Positions 9,413-19,691 of a stretch of 64,000 bases of DNA are shown here, piece by piece. The position numbers and the translations under genes are program-made. The notes under the pieces were generated by a model that saw nothing but the letters and a program-made list of their open reading frames with translations, ran no database searches and had not been told where the DNA came from. The DNA is taken from positions 852,001-916,000 of the forward strand of contig CAUYUJ010002113.1 in the NCBI GenBank assembly GCA_963575745.1. Reading direction: 5' to 3'. Source of the DNA: Prorocentrum cordatum. Taxonomy: Eukaryota > Sar > Dinophyceae > Prorocentrales > Prorocentraceae. Within the stretch, counting starts at the first letter, position 1; each line of letters begins with the position of its first letter.

Positions 9413-9574
9413 CCAACAGGTAACGATACCGCTGTTTCCCAGACTTCTCCCGGGGTGCGTTCTGACGAGAATTGCGAGGCGAATCCAGCGGTGGCGACAA
9501 CGGCCCCGCAGAAGGCCCAGAATGGGGCAGACGAGCGAGGTGCAGCGGCATGGATACCTTTTCCTTCTCTGAGC
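9413..9574. mobile_element. MITE-like element, 'GATACGTGTTGTCCC' family, diverged copy 2
   Basis: The interior 'GGGGTGCGTTCTGACGAGAA', 'TTGCGAGGCGAATCCAGCGG' and 'TGGCGACAACG' matches 3653-3705. Terminal parts 'GGTAACGATACCGCTG' and 'GGTATCCATGCCGCTG' (reverse complement) still pair. A solo end of the AGCGTGTCGC family (GGACTTTTGCTTAGCGCGTC) lies just upstream at 9282-9301. Confidence 0.55.
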
Positions 9575-9605
9575 ATGGGGGACTCGGAAGTGGTCAGCGA
9601 GGCGG

Positions 9606-9713
9606 AGGAGGACGAGGAGGAGGAGGAGGAGGAGGAGGAGGAGGAGGAGGAGGAGGAGGTGGAGGAGGAGGAGGAGGAGGAGGAGGAGGAGGAGGAGGAG
9701 GAGGAGGAGGAGA
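9606..9713. repeat. (GGA)n microsatellite
   Basis: Near-pure GGA, interrupted by GGT. A short (CTC)n tract of opposite polarity follows at 9911-9963. Confidence 0.9.
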
Positions 9714-10029
9714 GGCGTGGTGGGCCAGAACCAGACGGACCAGAAGTTCCCAACCACGACGCCTCGGTTGCGGGGCGCTCGCCAGGGTGCGGCTCCAGGC
9801 TCGCCGGCACCCGCAGGGATGCGGGAGGGTGGTGAGCGAGGGGAGGCCGGCGGCGAGCGAGGGGGGAAGTGGGAAGGAGGAGCCTCCTCAGAAGGCGGCG
9901 GGGGCTTCCTCCTCCTCCTCATCCTGTTCCTCCTCCACCTCCTCCTCCTCCTCCTCCTCCTCCTGTGGGGGGAGCGGAGGGGGCCGTGGCAGGGCCTGCC
10001 GCCTCCGTCAGGGGGCAATCGGTTCTCGT

Positions 10030-11130
10030 GCTGAGAGGACGTTTTCTGTGTCTTCGAGGCTTCGAAAGGGTCTCGCAAGACGGCGGAATTCTGGCGGACG
10101 GGCGGGAGGCACCTGGGGGTGACCTAAGGAGAAGGGCTCCCTTAGGGCCCTGTTCCTCACCCCCATTTCGGCCACCGCCCATTGCCACCCGCCCGAAGGG
10201 GGAGACAATTTTGCTCTGCACAGCCTCAACGCCGAAGCAGGGGGGAAACAGCACGGAGGAGGGAGGAGGGACCATCGGGAGTGTTCCTTCGTCAACGAGG
10301 CGAACAGGTTACAGGCACACAATCTTCTTATCGACGGCAACATCAAAACAGCGCGTGATGCACTCAATCCACTGCGCAACAGCACACACACACACACACT
10401 GCAACAGAACCGCGTCAGGCTTCGGGCGCCTGGCTCGCAACGTACGCTGCCATTTGCACCGAAAGCCTCGCCCCCTGTCGTGACAGTGTGGATCCAGTGC
10501 TTTGGTGGACATAGTTGCGCTCTGGGGTGGGGGGGGCACGGCTGCTTCTGCCCCTCGGCGCCGAGGTGCGGCGCGGCGCCGATCGGGAGAAGCTCCATCC
10601 CACCATGGCCGCCGTGGGCGACCGCAAGGAACGTGCCGGGAAGAGCAGTGAGCACGCCGGGAGACCGTGGGCCGCCAGGACAAATCGCAAGAGTGAGGCA
10701 CCTGGGCCAGTGCGCCTGCGCAGTGCCTGCGGAAGTCTTCCTGGGGCTCCGCGGTGCCACCCCTGCATCTCGACATGGGAGGCCGAATGCGCCCAGGACG
10801 GCGAACACGGCCACCCCAAGACGTGTTCAGGAGCAACATGAAGACGTACGGCAGGTCCGTGTCGTGTCGACCCCAGCGTTGCTTCCTGACACCGCGGGGA
10901 TCGTTCAACCTTGAGCGCTCACCCGATTCAGGGTCTCCGGCGGCGTTCAACCTTAAACGCCGGCGGAAGGGTCGCCGCCGGTCGAGACGACGCGAACCTA
11001 CCGTACACGTAGTGCATCCACGCTGGCTTCGCAGGAATGCACTGCTCGAGCGCTCGTAAGCACGAGGCTGGCCTCGCGGCCTTGGGGGGAGCATCTTCAT
11101 GTACTGCGCGGCCGGGCGCGTACATTCGGA
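10030..11130. other. Unassigned GC-rich stretch
   Basis: Contains a (CA)n run at 10382-10401. ORFs on both strands have no motif or balanced composition. Nothing was recognised. Confidence 0.4.
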
Positions 11131-11300
11131 GCGTTGACCTAAGGAACCCTAGATAAGGAACGAGGCCCCTTTTTACCAAAAGTTTAACTTCGATTTACCA
11201 TTGAAAACCTCAGGAAAACCCAGGGCAAACTGTAAAGCAATGAAAGAACACCGAGCCCCTTCCCAACGAACAGGGTTCTTTCTTCAGCGCCCCGACTGTA
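11131..11300 (+). repeat. Dispersed ~170-bp repeat 'AACTTCGAT', copy 1
   Basis: Runs GCGTTGACCTAAGGAACCCT, ATAAGGAACGAGGCCCCTTT, 'TTAACTTCGAT', 'CAGGGCAAACTGTAAAGCAA', 'GAACACCGAGCCCC' to CAGCGCCCCGACTGTA. It matches 15670-15840 in order, spacing and length (170 and 171 bp), although the two lie 4.5 kb apart. No TIR. Confidence 0.8.
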
Positions 11301-11521
11301 CGTCTGCCGTGAACTCCCCAAGAAAGCAGCGGCACGAGTCACCAGCAGTGTCTCGACGGAGGCGAGGCCAACTCACGCCTTCATGGTCGGAGACGGCCCC
11401 TACGCCCGTCCTTCCTGCCTGGTGCGCCCGCAGGGCGCGCGACAAGCGATGGGGCGCGGCCCGCTCGCCTTCGTGCTCTTGTACCCATGCGAGACCCGGC
11501 GGCCCGGCCCCACTGTGGATA

Positions 11522-11710
11522 CAGTAGGGACCTGACCACAAGAAACTTTCCACAAGAACCCCAACCCTGAGACCCCAGGACGTCCGTTGATTTTTGGTGT
11601 GGGAACGTCACGCTTTCCATAGCAAGACCCATCGAAACGCAAGAAACCCAGGGCACCCTAGAGGCAAGCAAGGTGTTTCTTGGCATGGGTCTCCACTGTA
11701 GGGCTCGGAA
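11522..11710 (+). repeat. Dispersed ~200-bp repeat 'CCAGGACGTCC', copy 2
   Basis: Same blocks as 6903-7100 and 31624-31808, including 'GGTGTGGGAACGTCACGCTT', 'GCCAGGGTGT'-like and 'TCTTGGCATGGGTCTCCACT'. Confidence 0.7.
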
Positions 11711-12019
11711 TGGAAGGTCGCGGCCTGCCCAAGCCCACGCCTGCGGGGCTGCACAACGCGGTGCCGAAGAGGGACCCGTGCACCGGCTGGAGCTGTTCGC
11801 GCTGGTCAAGGTGGCCCGTCGACGCAGGTGCCGCTCGGAAGCCAGCGCCAGCAGCCACGGGGTGCGTGTGCCAGAACGGCCAGGAGGGAAGATTCGAAGA
11901 GATCCGCAGTGTGGGAGCGAGCTCAGCAAGCTAACACCCCAGGCGGCGGGCCAGGGAGGCCAGCCTCACGCCTGACAATGTCCTGACCACGAACCAGAGA
12001 CGCCTTCGACGGCCCCCGG

Positions 12020-12464
12020 CGGCAAGGGAAGAGAACTTTAACGATGCTGCCAACGCGTTCCACAGCGTGTCACATGGTATGGTGATGATGCTCATCCGCC
12101 TGAACGCGGACGAGCTCGTTTCTGCTATGTTCGATGAATGTTTGAAGCACGACCATGTCAGTCTGAAGTGTGTGCATGGTGTTCTTGAAATGGGGATTGG
12201 TTATGGAACTCCTCTGGGGACTCTATCCTCTGGTTTTCGGGTCCTTTTAATTGGTCCGTTGATGGTGATGTATGCCAAGGGTGTCCTGGTCTTAGTGTTA
12301 CGATCTGGTGGCTCAAGTACAGTCTGACTGATGACATGCAATATCGTGTCAACGTATGCGCTTGGTCGGAGAAGCCGATCGACGTGTCGCTACCATCTAT
12401 TGCTGATGACCTTGCTGGGACTCAGCTTGTGCGTTCGCTCGAAGGCCTGATCATCTCAAATTAA
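12020..12464 (+). pseudogene. Non-LTR reverse-transcriptase fragment with frameshift
   Basis: Two plus-strand frames carry RT landmarks in the right order and spacing. In the frame through 12031, FNDAANAFHSVSHGMV matches RT motif A (catalytic Asp codon at 12043-12045, then N-A-F-x-S-V). In the next frame from about 12189, VDGDVCQGCPGLSVTIWWLK matches motif B (QGCP), and PSIADDLAGTQLVRSL matches motif C (IADD, codons 12399-12410). That frame stops at 12462-12464 (SLEGLIISN). A one-base change between 12185 and 12235 separates the frames. The finger, RNase H and endonuclease parts are absent. It differs from the 47-54 kb element (VIDD instead of IADD), so it is a third RT family. Upstream, EASLTPDNVLTTNQ is open in the motif A frame. 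Confidence 0.7.
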
Positions 12465-12792
12465 GCCAACACTGACAGGCGTTCTAACATCTCTGGTATC
12501 GGCGGTGGACGAACCTCCCTCTAGTAGACCTCCCCTTAGTGAAAACGGCCTGGGACCGAAACCGGCGGACCTGGGCCTGCAAAAATGACGGCCGCGACGC
12601 CCTCTCGCGAACCGAAAACGGCCAATTCCTTGATCGATGCGTCAGGGTAGGAGGTCTGTCCACCCCCGAAAGGGGGGTTCATCCGACGAGGTTGGGCCAG
12701 CTCCTATTGTCCAGATCCCCCGTGGTACTCTCCAATATTGCCCTTTCTCTCTTTGCGCTGTGCGCGTATTCTAGAAGAGTATTCGAGTCCTA
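12465..12792. other. Unassigned stretch
   Basis: Lower-complexity GC-rich sequence after the RT fragment; no repeat partner or coding signal was seen. Confidence 0.35.
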
Positions 12793-12898
12793 TCTAAAAA
12801 GAATATGAGGATCTCCCCCCGCGGGGTTAACGGGCCATTTTTTCGTATTGCAACTTGCACATGATTCTGCCCCTGTCGCAACATGCATATGATTCTGG
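12793..12898 (+). repeat. Dispersed ~100-bp repeat, copy 1
   Basis: 'CTAAAAAGAATATGAGGATC', 'CCCCGCGGGGTTAACGGGCC', 'TTTTTCGTATTGCAACTTGC', 'ACATGATTCTG' aligns with 36449-36545. Confidence 0.6.
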
Positions 12899-13130
12899 CC
12901 ACCCCCGATGGTAACAGCTTTAGTAAACTTCTGCTTTGCGCGCGCGTGGCGGCTCCCTGCAGCGCCCCCGGGCGCACAACACCCCGTGCAAAGGCAGGGG
13001 CGGTGCCCGCCACGGATGCCGCCTGCCGGAACTCCTGCGGGCTGCCTGCAGGGAGGCCTCCCATGGCGGCCCAAGTGGGCCCCGAGTCGCCGGAAGTCGC
13101 TCCACGATGCCAAGTTTGAGCCTCCAGACT

Positions 13131-13279
13131 AGGGGGCCACGTGCGAACCCTGCCCCTATCCCCACGATTTCCGAGGGGGGGGGGGGTTCACTTCGCTCGG
13201 GAGCTCCCCAACGAAGTGAACCCCACCCTCCCCCTCAGAAATCGTGGGGGGTAGGGGTAGGGTTCGCACGTGGCCCCCT
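13131..13279. repeat. Very long near-perfect hairpin (arms ~65 bp)
   Basis: The left arm begins AGGGGGCCACGTGCGAACCC and continues 'TGCCCCTATCCCCACGATTT', 'CCGAGGGG', 'GGTTCACTTCG'. The right arm is its reverse complement with a few differences, ending GGTTCGCACGTGGCCCCCT. The loop is about 16 nt (CTCGGGAGCTCCCCAA), itself containing palindromic GGGAGCTCCC. It relates to the 17453-17520 hairpin by 'CGAACCCTGCCCC' and 'CGATT'. Confidence 0.9.
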
Positions 13280-13424
13280 CCAGACGGCTTCAACCGCCTC
13301 CATGCTGCCCGAAGATGCCTCCAGTACCACTCCCAAGAGGCCCCTCTGGAGGCAGCATTCAAACATTGCCCGTTGCTTTGTGTGAGGTCTTCAGCGTTCC
13401 CACTTTGTCGGCCGCCGGCGATCT

Positions 13425-13790
13425 CAGACGGCCCAAGAGGCCCCCAAGATCGGCCCAAGTCGGCCAGAGAGGCCTCCAAGAGGACCCCACCACGGCCCAA
13501 GAAGGCCTCCAAGACAGCCCCGGAGGCCTCGAAGGCGGACAGGGAGGAGCCCCCGAGCGGCCCCCAAGAGGGGGCCCAGACGGAGGAGGCCGGACGGGCA
13601 CTTCGAGCCCTCGGCACCAAGAGGCGTCCAGGCTGCCCCAAGCGGCCCCCAAGAGCCCCCCAAGAGGCTCCCAAAGGCCCCCACAGGAGGCGCCAAGAGG
13701 AGCCCCGAGAGGTGCCCGAGAGGCGCCCCCCGAGAGGCCCCCGAGAGCTCCCAGCACTGCCGCACGTGGGGCCCCCGAGCACCCTCCTGA
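13425..13790 (+). repeat. Degenerate ~12-nt 'CCAAGA-GGCC' array
   Basis: Units such as GGCCCAAGAGGCCCCCAAGA recur irregularly. The array is preceded by 'CCCACTTTGTCGGCCGCCGG' and 'CGATCTCAGACGGCCCAAGA', an anchor also seen at the other arrays (37944, 55446, 39262 and, weaker, 32943). The Arg/Pro/Lys/Ala frames are repeat translations. Confidence 0.7.
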
Positions 13791-14544
13791 AGAGACGCCA
13801 GCAAGCACCCGTGAGCGCTCTCGCCCACCACCGCAGCGGCGCCCGAGCAGCGGCGCCGCGTGGCGCACGACTGCGCACGCAGACGCCAACGATGGCACCA
13901 TACGGGACGGCCGGTAGCGGGAAACAATCAGTGAACACCCCCCCTGCGGTCGAGGTGCAGCTCATCAGAACCACCGCCAACTTTGAACATTGGGGGGAGG
14001 GGAAGGCGTTCACAGATGAATGTGGCATGAGTGTTCGCTACTTTTTTCGGAGGCCTGGCGGAAGGAGCGAAGCGACTGCAAAACCAACGTGGATCACCGA
14101 CCAGCCAACGGCGATGACCGACGGACGACGACGGCAGGCCGGGTGACCACCAGCGACGAACGACGACGACGACGAGACGCACGCCGCCGTCGAATTCTAG
14201 AAGGCCAAATCTAGAAGGCCGACCGCGACCGGCCGAGGCCAAATTTTCGAACGCGCGGGCCGGGTCAAATTCCAGAAGGGAGCGCTTCGATGGCGCGGCC
14301 CCCCTCCCCTCCCCTTCTTCCCCCGCCGGAGACGGGGCTTCCGATTTTAGTAATATGTAAGGGAGGGGCGGTTGCAGGCGAATCTACAGCCTCTGGCTCC
14401 GAAACCTGCAAAAACCGATTGTTTTGAGACCACCCGCTAGGACCGAATGACCCGAGTGAACCCGAGTGCACCGCGAAAGACACCCAAGTACCAGAATGTA
14501 CCCCCGACTGAACCCTCCCCAGCGCCCCAGACGGACCACGACTT

Positions 14545-14690
14545 TAACCCCCAGACGTCGTCGTCGTTGTTCGTCGGCCGTCGCCGTGGTTCGTCGTCGT
14601 CGTCAATCGTCTTTCGTCAGTCGTCGTCCTGAGTCTGTCTGACAGTCGTCGTCGTCGTCGTCGTCTTCGTCGTCGTCCGTCGTATTCGGT
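14545..14690. repeat. (GTC/CGT)n microsatellite
   Basis: Repeated GTCGTC with interruptions. A related CGACGA tract on the same strand lies at 14155-14180. Confidence 0.8.
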
Positions 14691-15669
14691 CGCTTCGACT
14701 ACGGATGCACTGAGGTTGAGAACATGGCGCTGGACCCAAAACCTTCCCGATATAGCATGCCCGTGAAAATTGCACTACCAACAAGATTCCCCCGACTGTA
14801 AGACGAAGCTAGGACGAGAGTACTCTCGGCAGCTTCTGACACGAAGCCCCGAGAACAGCAGGGCCTCCAGTGGCCGCGGAGCGGTCTCCCCGAGCCTCCC
14901 GGCGGGGACCAAAGGTTGCCCGAGGTTGTCGGCCAGACCGTCCCGCGAACCGCACCGCAGGCTGGGCGGCGTGGCGGGGGCCGGCGCGCCCCGTCGGAGG
15001 ACCACCGGTGGGCGAGCCCAGGGTGGACTTGGCTGCACGCAGGAGGAGCCACGTGCAAGAGTGGCCTCTGCAGCGCGGCTCGCCAGGCGTGGCGCGCGGG
15101 GGCGCCAGCAGCGGCCTCTGCATGCCCGGGTCTGGCGCCTCCCCCCCCCGTCGCGCCCCTCGGAGGCCGCGCACTCTCTCGGCCGTGCACTCCGCGCGGA
15201 GGGTGTCGCCCGCGCGTGCGCGTCGCTGGTGGATTGTGGCCCAAGGGGGCACGCTGCGCGGGACTGCGGCAGGAGCGCAGTTGTTCCATTCGCGACCATA
15301 ATGGGCGTCATGGAGGGGGGGGGGACAGGAGGGGGCAGAACGTAGCCCCCCCCCCAGGCTGGTGCTGGACGCACTGCGGCAGTGCTGGGGACGCACGGGT
15401 GGGGGCGAGCGTTGCGTTCTGGGGGTGGGGGAGGGTTGGGGGGAGGGGAGGGGGCATGATAGGGAACCGACCTCTATACACCGACGCTTGTTCCGGCCCT
15501 GCACTGAAACTCGCACAAGAAAACGGATCCTCGTGTATATACGGGATCCTGGTGTTGTTCCCCCGGGACAGCAGGGAAACAGTATACACAACACCGCCCC
15601 GACGTCGCCCCCGACCATCAAAAACTCCCGGGATTGAAACCAGCCCGTCGCTGGTGATGTACAATCGGG
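14691..15669. other. Unassigned GC-rich stretch
   Basis: Long open frames on both strands are R/A/P/G-rich. A block GACGCACTGCGGCAGTGCTG (15368-15387) recurs at about 33517, followed by GGGACGCACGG in both places. Otherwise nothing was recognised. Confidence 0.4.
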
Positions 15670-15840
15670 GCGTTGACCCAAGGAACCCAAAATAAGGAAC
15701 GAGGCCCCTTTTTATCCATAAGTTAAACTTCGATGTCCCATCGAAAGTGTGGAGAAAACCTAGGGCAAACTGTGAAACAATGAAGGAACACGGAGCCCCT
15801 CCCCAACGAGAAGGGTTCCTGCTTCAGCGCCCCGACTGTA
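15670..15840 (+). repeat. Dispersed ~170-bp repeat 'AACTTCGAT', copy 2
   Basis: Partner of 11131-11300, with the same start (GCGTTGACC) and end (CAGCGCCCCGACTGTA). Confidence 0.8.
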
Positions 15841-16018
15841 CATGCTGCAGCTTCCGACATCACGCGCGCGATGCCCCAGAGGGTATAACAAAGACACGGT
15901 CCAGGGAGGGGGCGGCCGGCGCAGCGCACAACAAGCCGTCGGGCGCGCGCGCGCAGAGGCGGGCCACCGTCGCGCAGGTGTGTTCTCACGCCGCCGTCGT
16001 GTTTTTTTGTTGTTCGTC

Positions 16019-16093
16019 CCTTCTCCTCCTCCTCCTCCTCCTCCCTCCTCTCCTCCTCCTCCTCCTCCTCCTCCTCCGCCTCCTCCTCCTCCT
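16019..16093. repeat. (CTC)n microsatellite
   Basis: Short CTC tract with CCCTC and CGCCTC interruptions. Confidence 0.9.
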
Positions 16094-16234
16094 CCGAAGC
16101 GCGCGAGCCCGTTCCCGGAAGTCGCTCTTCGTCGCGGGGCCGTTTCTGGCCAGTCCTGCGGCCCAGAGGGCGCTCCCCGGGGCTCCGAGATCGCGAACAG
16201 TGGCAGGCGCCAGTCGTGCTGTTTGTTTTTTTGC

Positions 16235-16635
16235 TTCGTGGGACATTGGGAACACTCAAACTCAGTAGTGACAACTTTAAAAAATAGTGATGCGAATCAC
16301 AATCATACTTCAAACACTAATGACAACTTTAAGCATAAGGATGCTAATACTAAGCAGACTCACAACTATAACAGAAAACTTGAACAATGAAAGGAATGCG
16401 ACTTACAACAATACGAATACTAGTAAGACTATATTATGATTCATACTCATATAATAACATTCGTACTACTACTGATTCTAGTGATACGAGTGATAAATGT
16501 ATATACATACGTATTGCACTACACTCTCTCTACATATGTATATCATACATACGTATATACACATATATGCGCTCTATTATATGTATTACAATTTCCTCTC
16601 TATTATACATATATATGTATGTGTGTAGCGGGGAG
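16235..16635. other. AT-rich island without gene
   Basis: Sharp drop in GC: 'ACTTTAAAAAATAGTGATGC', 'ATACGTATATACACATATAT', TATATATGTATG. It stands out from the GC-rich surroundings, holds no ORF over about 80 codons with a meaningful sequence, and ends in a TA/CA microsatellite. Confidence 0.6.
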
Positions 16636-16747
16636 GTCCGCCACGGGTGCTCGCCGATTGATCAGCTGATTTCGGGAGCACACCGATGGATGCGCTCGAC
16701 ACTACTTGGCTGTCAGATGCTGTGTATGTGCGGCGGGCACGCGAGAA

Positions 16748-16912
16748 CGAGGAGGAGGAGGAGGAGGAGGAGGAGGAGGAGGAGGAGGAGGGAGAAAGGG
16801 AAAGGGAGGAGGGAGAAGGAGGGAGAAGGAGGGAGAAGGAGGAAGGAAACGGAGGAGGAGCAGCAGCAGCAGGAGGAGGAGGAGGAGGCGGAGGAGGAGG
16901 AGGGGGAGGGGG
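16748..16912. repeat. (GGA)n array
   Basis: GGA with GGGAAA and AGC interruptions. Confidence 0.9.
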
Positions 16913-17064
16913 CGGGCCTTCTCCAGGAGGGCCAGAGGGCCAGAGGCCTCCCGAAGAGGCGCCCAAAAGCCTCCTCCGAAGCCGCGGAAGGTTCCTCACA
17001 CAAGGCCGGAGGCTTCGGATAAGCCCTGCCGCCTTTTGAGAAGGCTTGCCACCTCTCACATCCT

Positions 17065-17228
17065 TTAGGTCGGGCCTGTCCCCAATACAGGGGGATTTTG
17101 GACGAAACATACAACAGACTTAAAACATACCCTGAAAAATGCCCCCAAATAGTCAAACAATGGTCCCCAGGTTATGTTTTGACTATTTTGAATATTCCCC
17201 ACTGTAGAGGGACAGGCCCGACTCAACA
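17065..17228. mobile_element. MITE-like element with 8-bp direct repeats
   Basis: The inner arms GTCGGGCCTGTCCC (17069) and GGGACAGGCCCGAC (17209-17222) are perfect. Pairing extends, with gaps, through 'TACAGGGGGA' and 'AAAACATACC' to about 60 bp. The octamer CACATCCT flanks both sides (17057-17064, 17229-17236). No coding capacity. Confidence 0.65.
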
Positions 17229-17280
17229 CACATCCTGAGGGCGACCGTTCGGGGGGGGACTGGCTCAGGGGGGGAACGTC

Positions 17281-17400
17281 GCCCTGGAATCGGCGATGCA
17301 TCGCGGATGGATCGGCGATGGGCTCGGCGACGACTGGGCGGCGATGGGGGGTCGATGTACCCCTCCCTGAACCCATCCCTCCCTCACGTTGCCCCCGATT
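17281..17400 (+). repeat. Dispersed repeat 'GGAATCGGCGAT', copy 1 (internally short)
   Basis: Opens CTGGAATCGGCGATGCATCG and closes GGGCGGCGATGGGGGGTCGA then CCTGAACCCATCCCT. Fuller copies lie at 24002-24278, 35385-35712 and 45667-45830. Confidence 0.65.
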
Positions 17401-17452
17401 CCCCCCTCGGCGCACCGCCGAGTGGAGCAGATGGGATACTGTAGGAGGCGTC

Positions 17453-17520
17453 ATCCGAACCCTGCCCCCACCAACCATCGATTCTCCTGAATCGATGGGA
17501 TGCGGGGGTGGGTTTCGGAT
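17453..17520. repeat. 68-bp hairpin with 4-nt loop
   Basis: ATCCGAACCCTGCCCCCACC-AACCATCGATTC, loop TCCT, then GAATCGATGGGATGCGGGGG-TGGGTTTCGGAT. The stem is about 32 bp with few mismatches. It is related to the left half of the 13131-13279 hairpin. Confidence 0.85.
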
Positions 17521-17710
17521 TTCGCTACGTGTTCGACGAATTCCGAGCCCTACCTTGAGGGTTCAACCTGTCGGCCCACAGGAGCATCAGCGCACAGCGA
17601 CTCGATTACTTGGTACGCCATTCACTTGCCCCCGCCTCTCATCAAGCTGCCTGCACCGTTGATCGGTGAGGGCAGGGCTCGAATTTTGCTGGCGGCGCTG
17701 CAGGAGTGCA

Positions 17711-17751
17711 GGGGCCCCAGGACACACAAATACATACACACGAATTACTCA
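17711..17751 (+). repeat. Dispersed repeat 'GGGGCCCCAGGACACACAAA', 5' fragment (copy 1)
   Basis: Matches the start of the 26209-26369 and 29331-29493 copies: GGGGCCCCAGGACACACAAA then TACATACACAC. Confidence 0.65.
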
Positions 17752-18175
17752 CTGCGTGGAGCTCCCCATATGTGCATATCATGTCTTATGTCATGCCGTG
17801 GCGAGCGTCTGTTCATGAGCGGTCGACTACAATAGCGCGTCCACGTGGGCGACAGGGCCGACGAAGACGAGTGACCCCTAATGCGAGTGATTGCGTATGA
17901 GTCAGAGTGAGCTTCGAGTATGGTTGAATGCGAGCCTCTTCCTCTTCATCCCCCCTCCTCAGCTGCCAGGCCTTCCCCTTTTTTTCAGCCCGTGGTAGCG
18001 TTGGAGCTTCCCACATGTGCATATGTTGTAGGATAGTTGGCAGTGGGATGTGTAAGACGAGCGTTTAGCCACACAAGGCCATAAGTGCATGTCATGTTGG
18101 GGGATAGTGCCACGGTGAGCATTTCCAACGATCCCCGCACACAACCACCGCCCCCCCCCCTCGCAGTCACCCCCT

Positions 18176-18242
18176 ATGAATATATACATATATATACACA
18201 TATATATATATACATATATGTATGTGTATATATATATATATG
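18176..18242. repeat. TA/CA microsatellite
   Basis: Alternating TATATACA units. Confidence 0.9.
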
Positions 18243-18298
18243 TCCTGGACTTCGGAACAAACGTTCTGCTCGCGTCAAGGACCTTCGAGCAAAACGCC

Positions 18299-18480
18299 CT
18301 CCTCCTCCTCCTCCTCCTCCTCCTCCTCCTCCTGTTCCTCCGCCCCCTCCCTTCTCCTGCTCCTGCTCCTCCTCCTCATCCTCCTGCTCCCCCTCCCCCT
18401 CCGCACCCCCATGCCTTCCTCACGATCCCCCGCCTCCTCCTCCTCCTCCTCCTCCTGTTCCTCCTCCTCATCCTCGTTCC
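18299..18480. repeat. (CTC)n array
   Basis: CTC/CTG tracts on the plus strand leading directly into the 152-bp satellite. Confidence 0.9.
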
Positions 18481-18500
18481 TGTCATTTCCCTCCCTGTTG

Positions 18501-19690
18501 AGCCCAGAAACAAGCGAACCGCCTGAGACATCCCCACAATATGGCCGCGAACGTGCCCGTGCAACCACCCCTGGCGGCTCCCCTTAGGGGTGCTGAAACC
18601 AGCGCCCCGCCTGAGACATCCTCACAATCTGCTCTCCAAGCGAAGGATGTTGAGCCCAGAAACAAGCAAACCGCCTGAGACATCCCCACAAAATGGCCGC
18701 GAACGAGCCCGTGCAACCACCCCTGGCGGCTCCCCTTAGGGGTGCTGAAACCAGCGCCCCGCCTGAGACATCCTCACAATCTGCTCTCCAAGCGAAGGAT
18801 GTTGAGCCCAGAAACAAGCAAACCGCCTGAGACATCCCCACAAAATGGCCGCGAACGAGCCCGTGCAACCACCCCTGGCGGCTCCCCTTAGGGGTGCTGA
18901 AACCAGCGCCCCGCCTGAGACATCCTCACAATCTGCTCTCCAAGCGAAGGATGTTGGGCCCAGAAACAAGCAAACCGCCTGAGACATCCCCACAAAATGG
19001 CCGCGAACGAGCCCGTGCAACCACCCCTGGCGGCTCCCCTTAGGGGTGCTGAAACCAGCGCCCCGCCTGAGACATCCTCACAATCTGCTCTCCAAGCGAA
19101 GGATGTTGGGCCCAGAAACAAGCAAACCGCCTGAGACATCCCCACAAAATGGCCGCGAACGAGCCCGTGCAAACACCCCTGGCGGCTCCCCTTAGGGGTG
19201 CTGAAACCAGCGCCCCGCCTGAGACATCCTCACAATCTGCTCTCCAAGCGAAGGATGTTGAGCCCAGAAACAAGCAAACCGCCTGAGACATCCCCACAAA
19301 ATGGCCGCGAACGAGCCCGTGCAACCACCCCTGGCGGCTCCCCTTAGGGGTGCTGAAACCAGCGCCCCGCCTGAGACATCCTCACAATCTGCTCTCCAAG
19401 CGAAGGATGTTGGGCCCAGAAACAAGCAAACCGCCTGAGACATCCCCACAAAATGGCCGCGAACGAGCCCGTGCAACCACCCCTGGCGGCTCACCTTAGG
19501 GGTGCTGAAACCAGCGCCCCGCCTGAGACATCCTCACAATCTGCTCTCCAAGCGAAGGATGTTGAGCCCAGAAACAAGCAAACCGCCTGAGACATCCCCA
19601 CAAAATGGCCGCGAACGAGCCCGTGCAAACACCCCTGGCGGCTCCCCTTAGGGGTGCTGAAACCAGCGCCCCGCTTGAGACATCCTCCAA
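18501..19690. repeat. 152-bp satellite, about 7.5 copies
   Basis: Units repeat at exactly 152 bp (e.g. unit landmarks at 18584, 18736, 18888, 19040, 19192) and differ by only one or a few bases. Each unit holds a 21-bp duplicated motif (CCGCCTGAGACATCC then T or C, CACAA) 64 bp apart, and a small hairpin CCCC-TTA-GGGG. A diagnostic site reads GTTGAGCCC or GTTGGGCCC in the order A, A, G, G, A, G, A. The recurring 94-residue minus-strand frames are repeat translations, not genes. Confidence 0.97.
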
Positions 19691-19691
19691 A

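Noticed and set aside
15225-15270. CCHC zinc knuckle (DCGPRGHAARDC) on the plus strand
   Set aside because: The first Cys pair has the wrong spacing (C-x5-C) and the frame is R/A-rich with no Gag-like context.
18584-19494. Series of identical 94-residue minus-strand ORFs
   Set aside because: One frame of the 152-bp satellite, restarted at the same ATG in every unit; not a gene family.
18501-19690. CRISPR array
   Set aside because: Repeats are contiguous 152-bp units without unique spacers, no cas genes, and the genome is eukaryotic.
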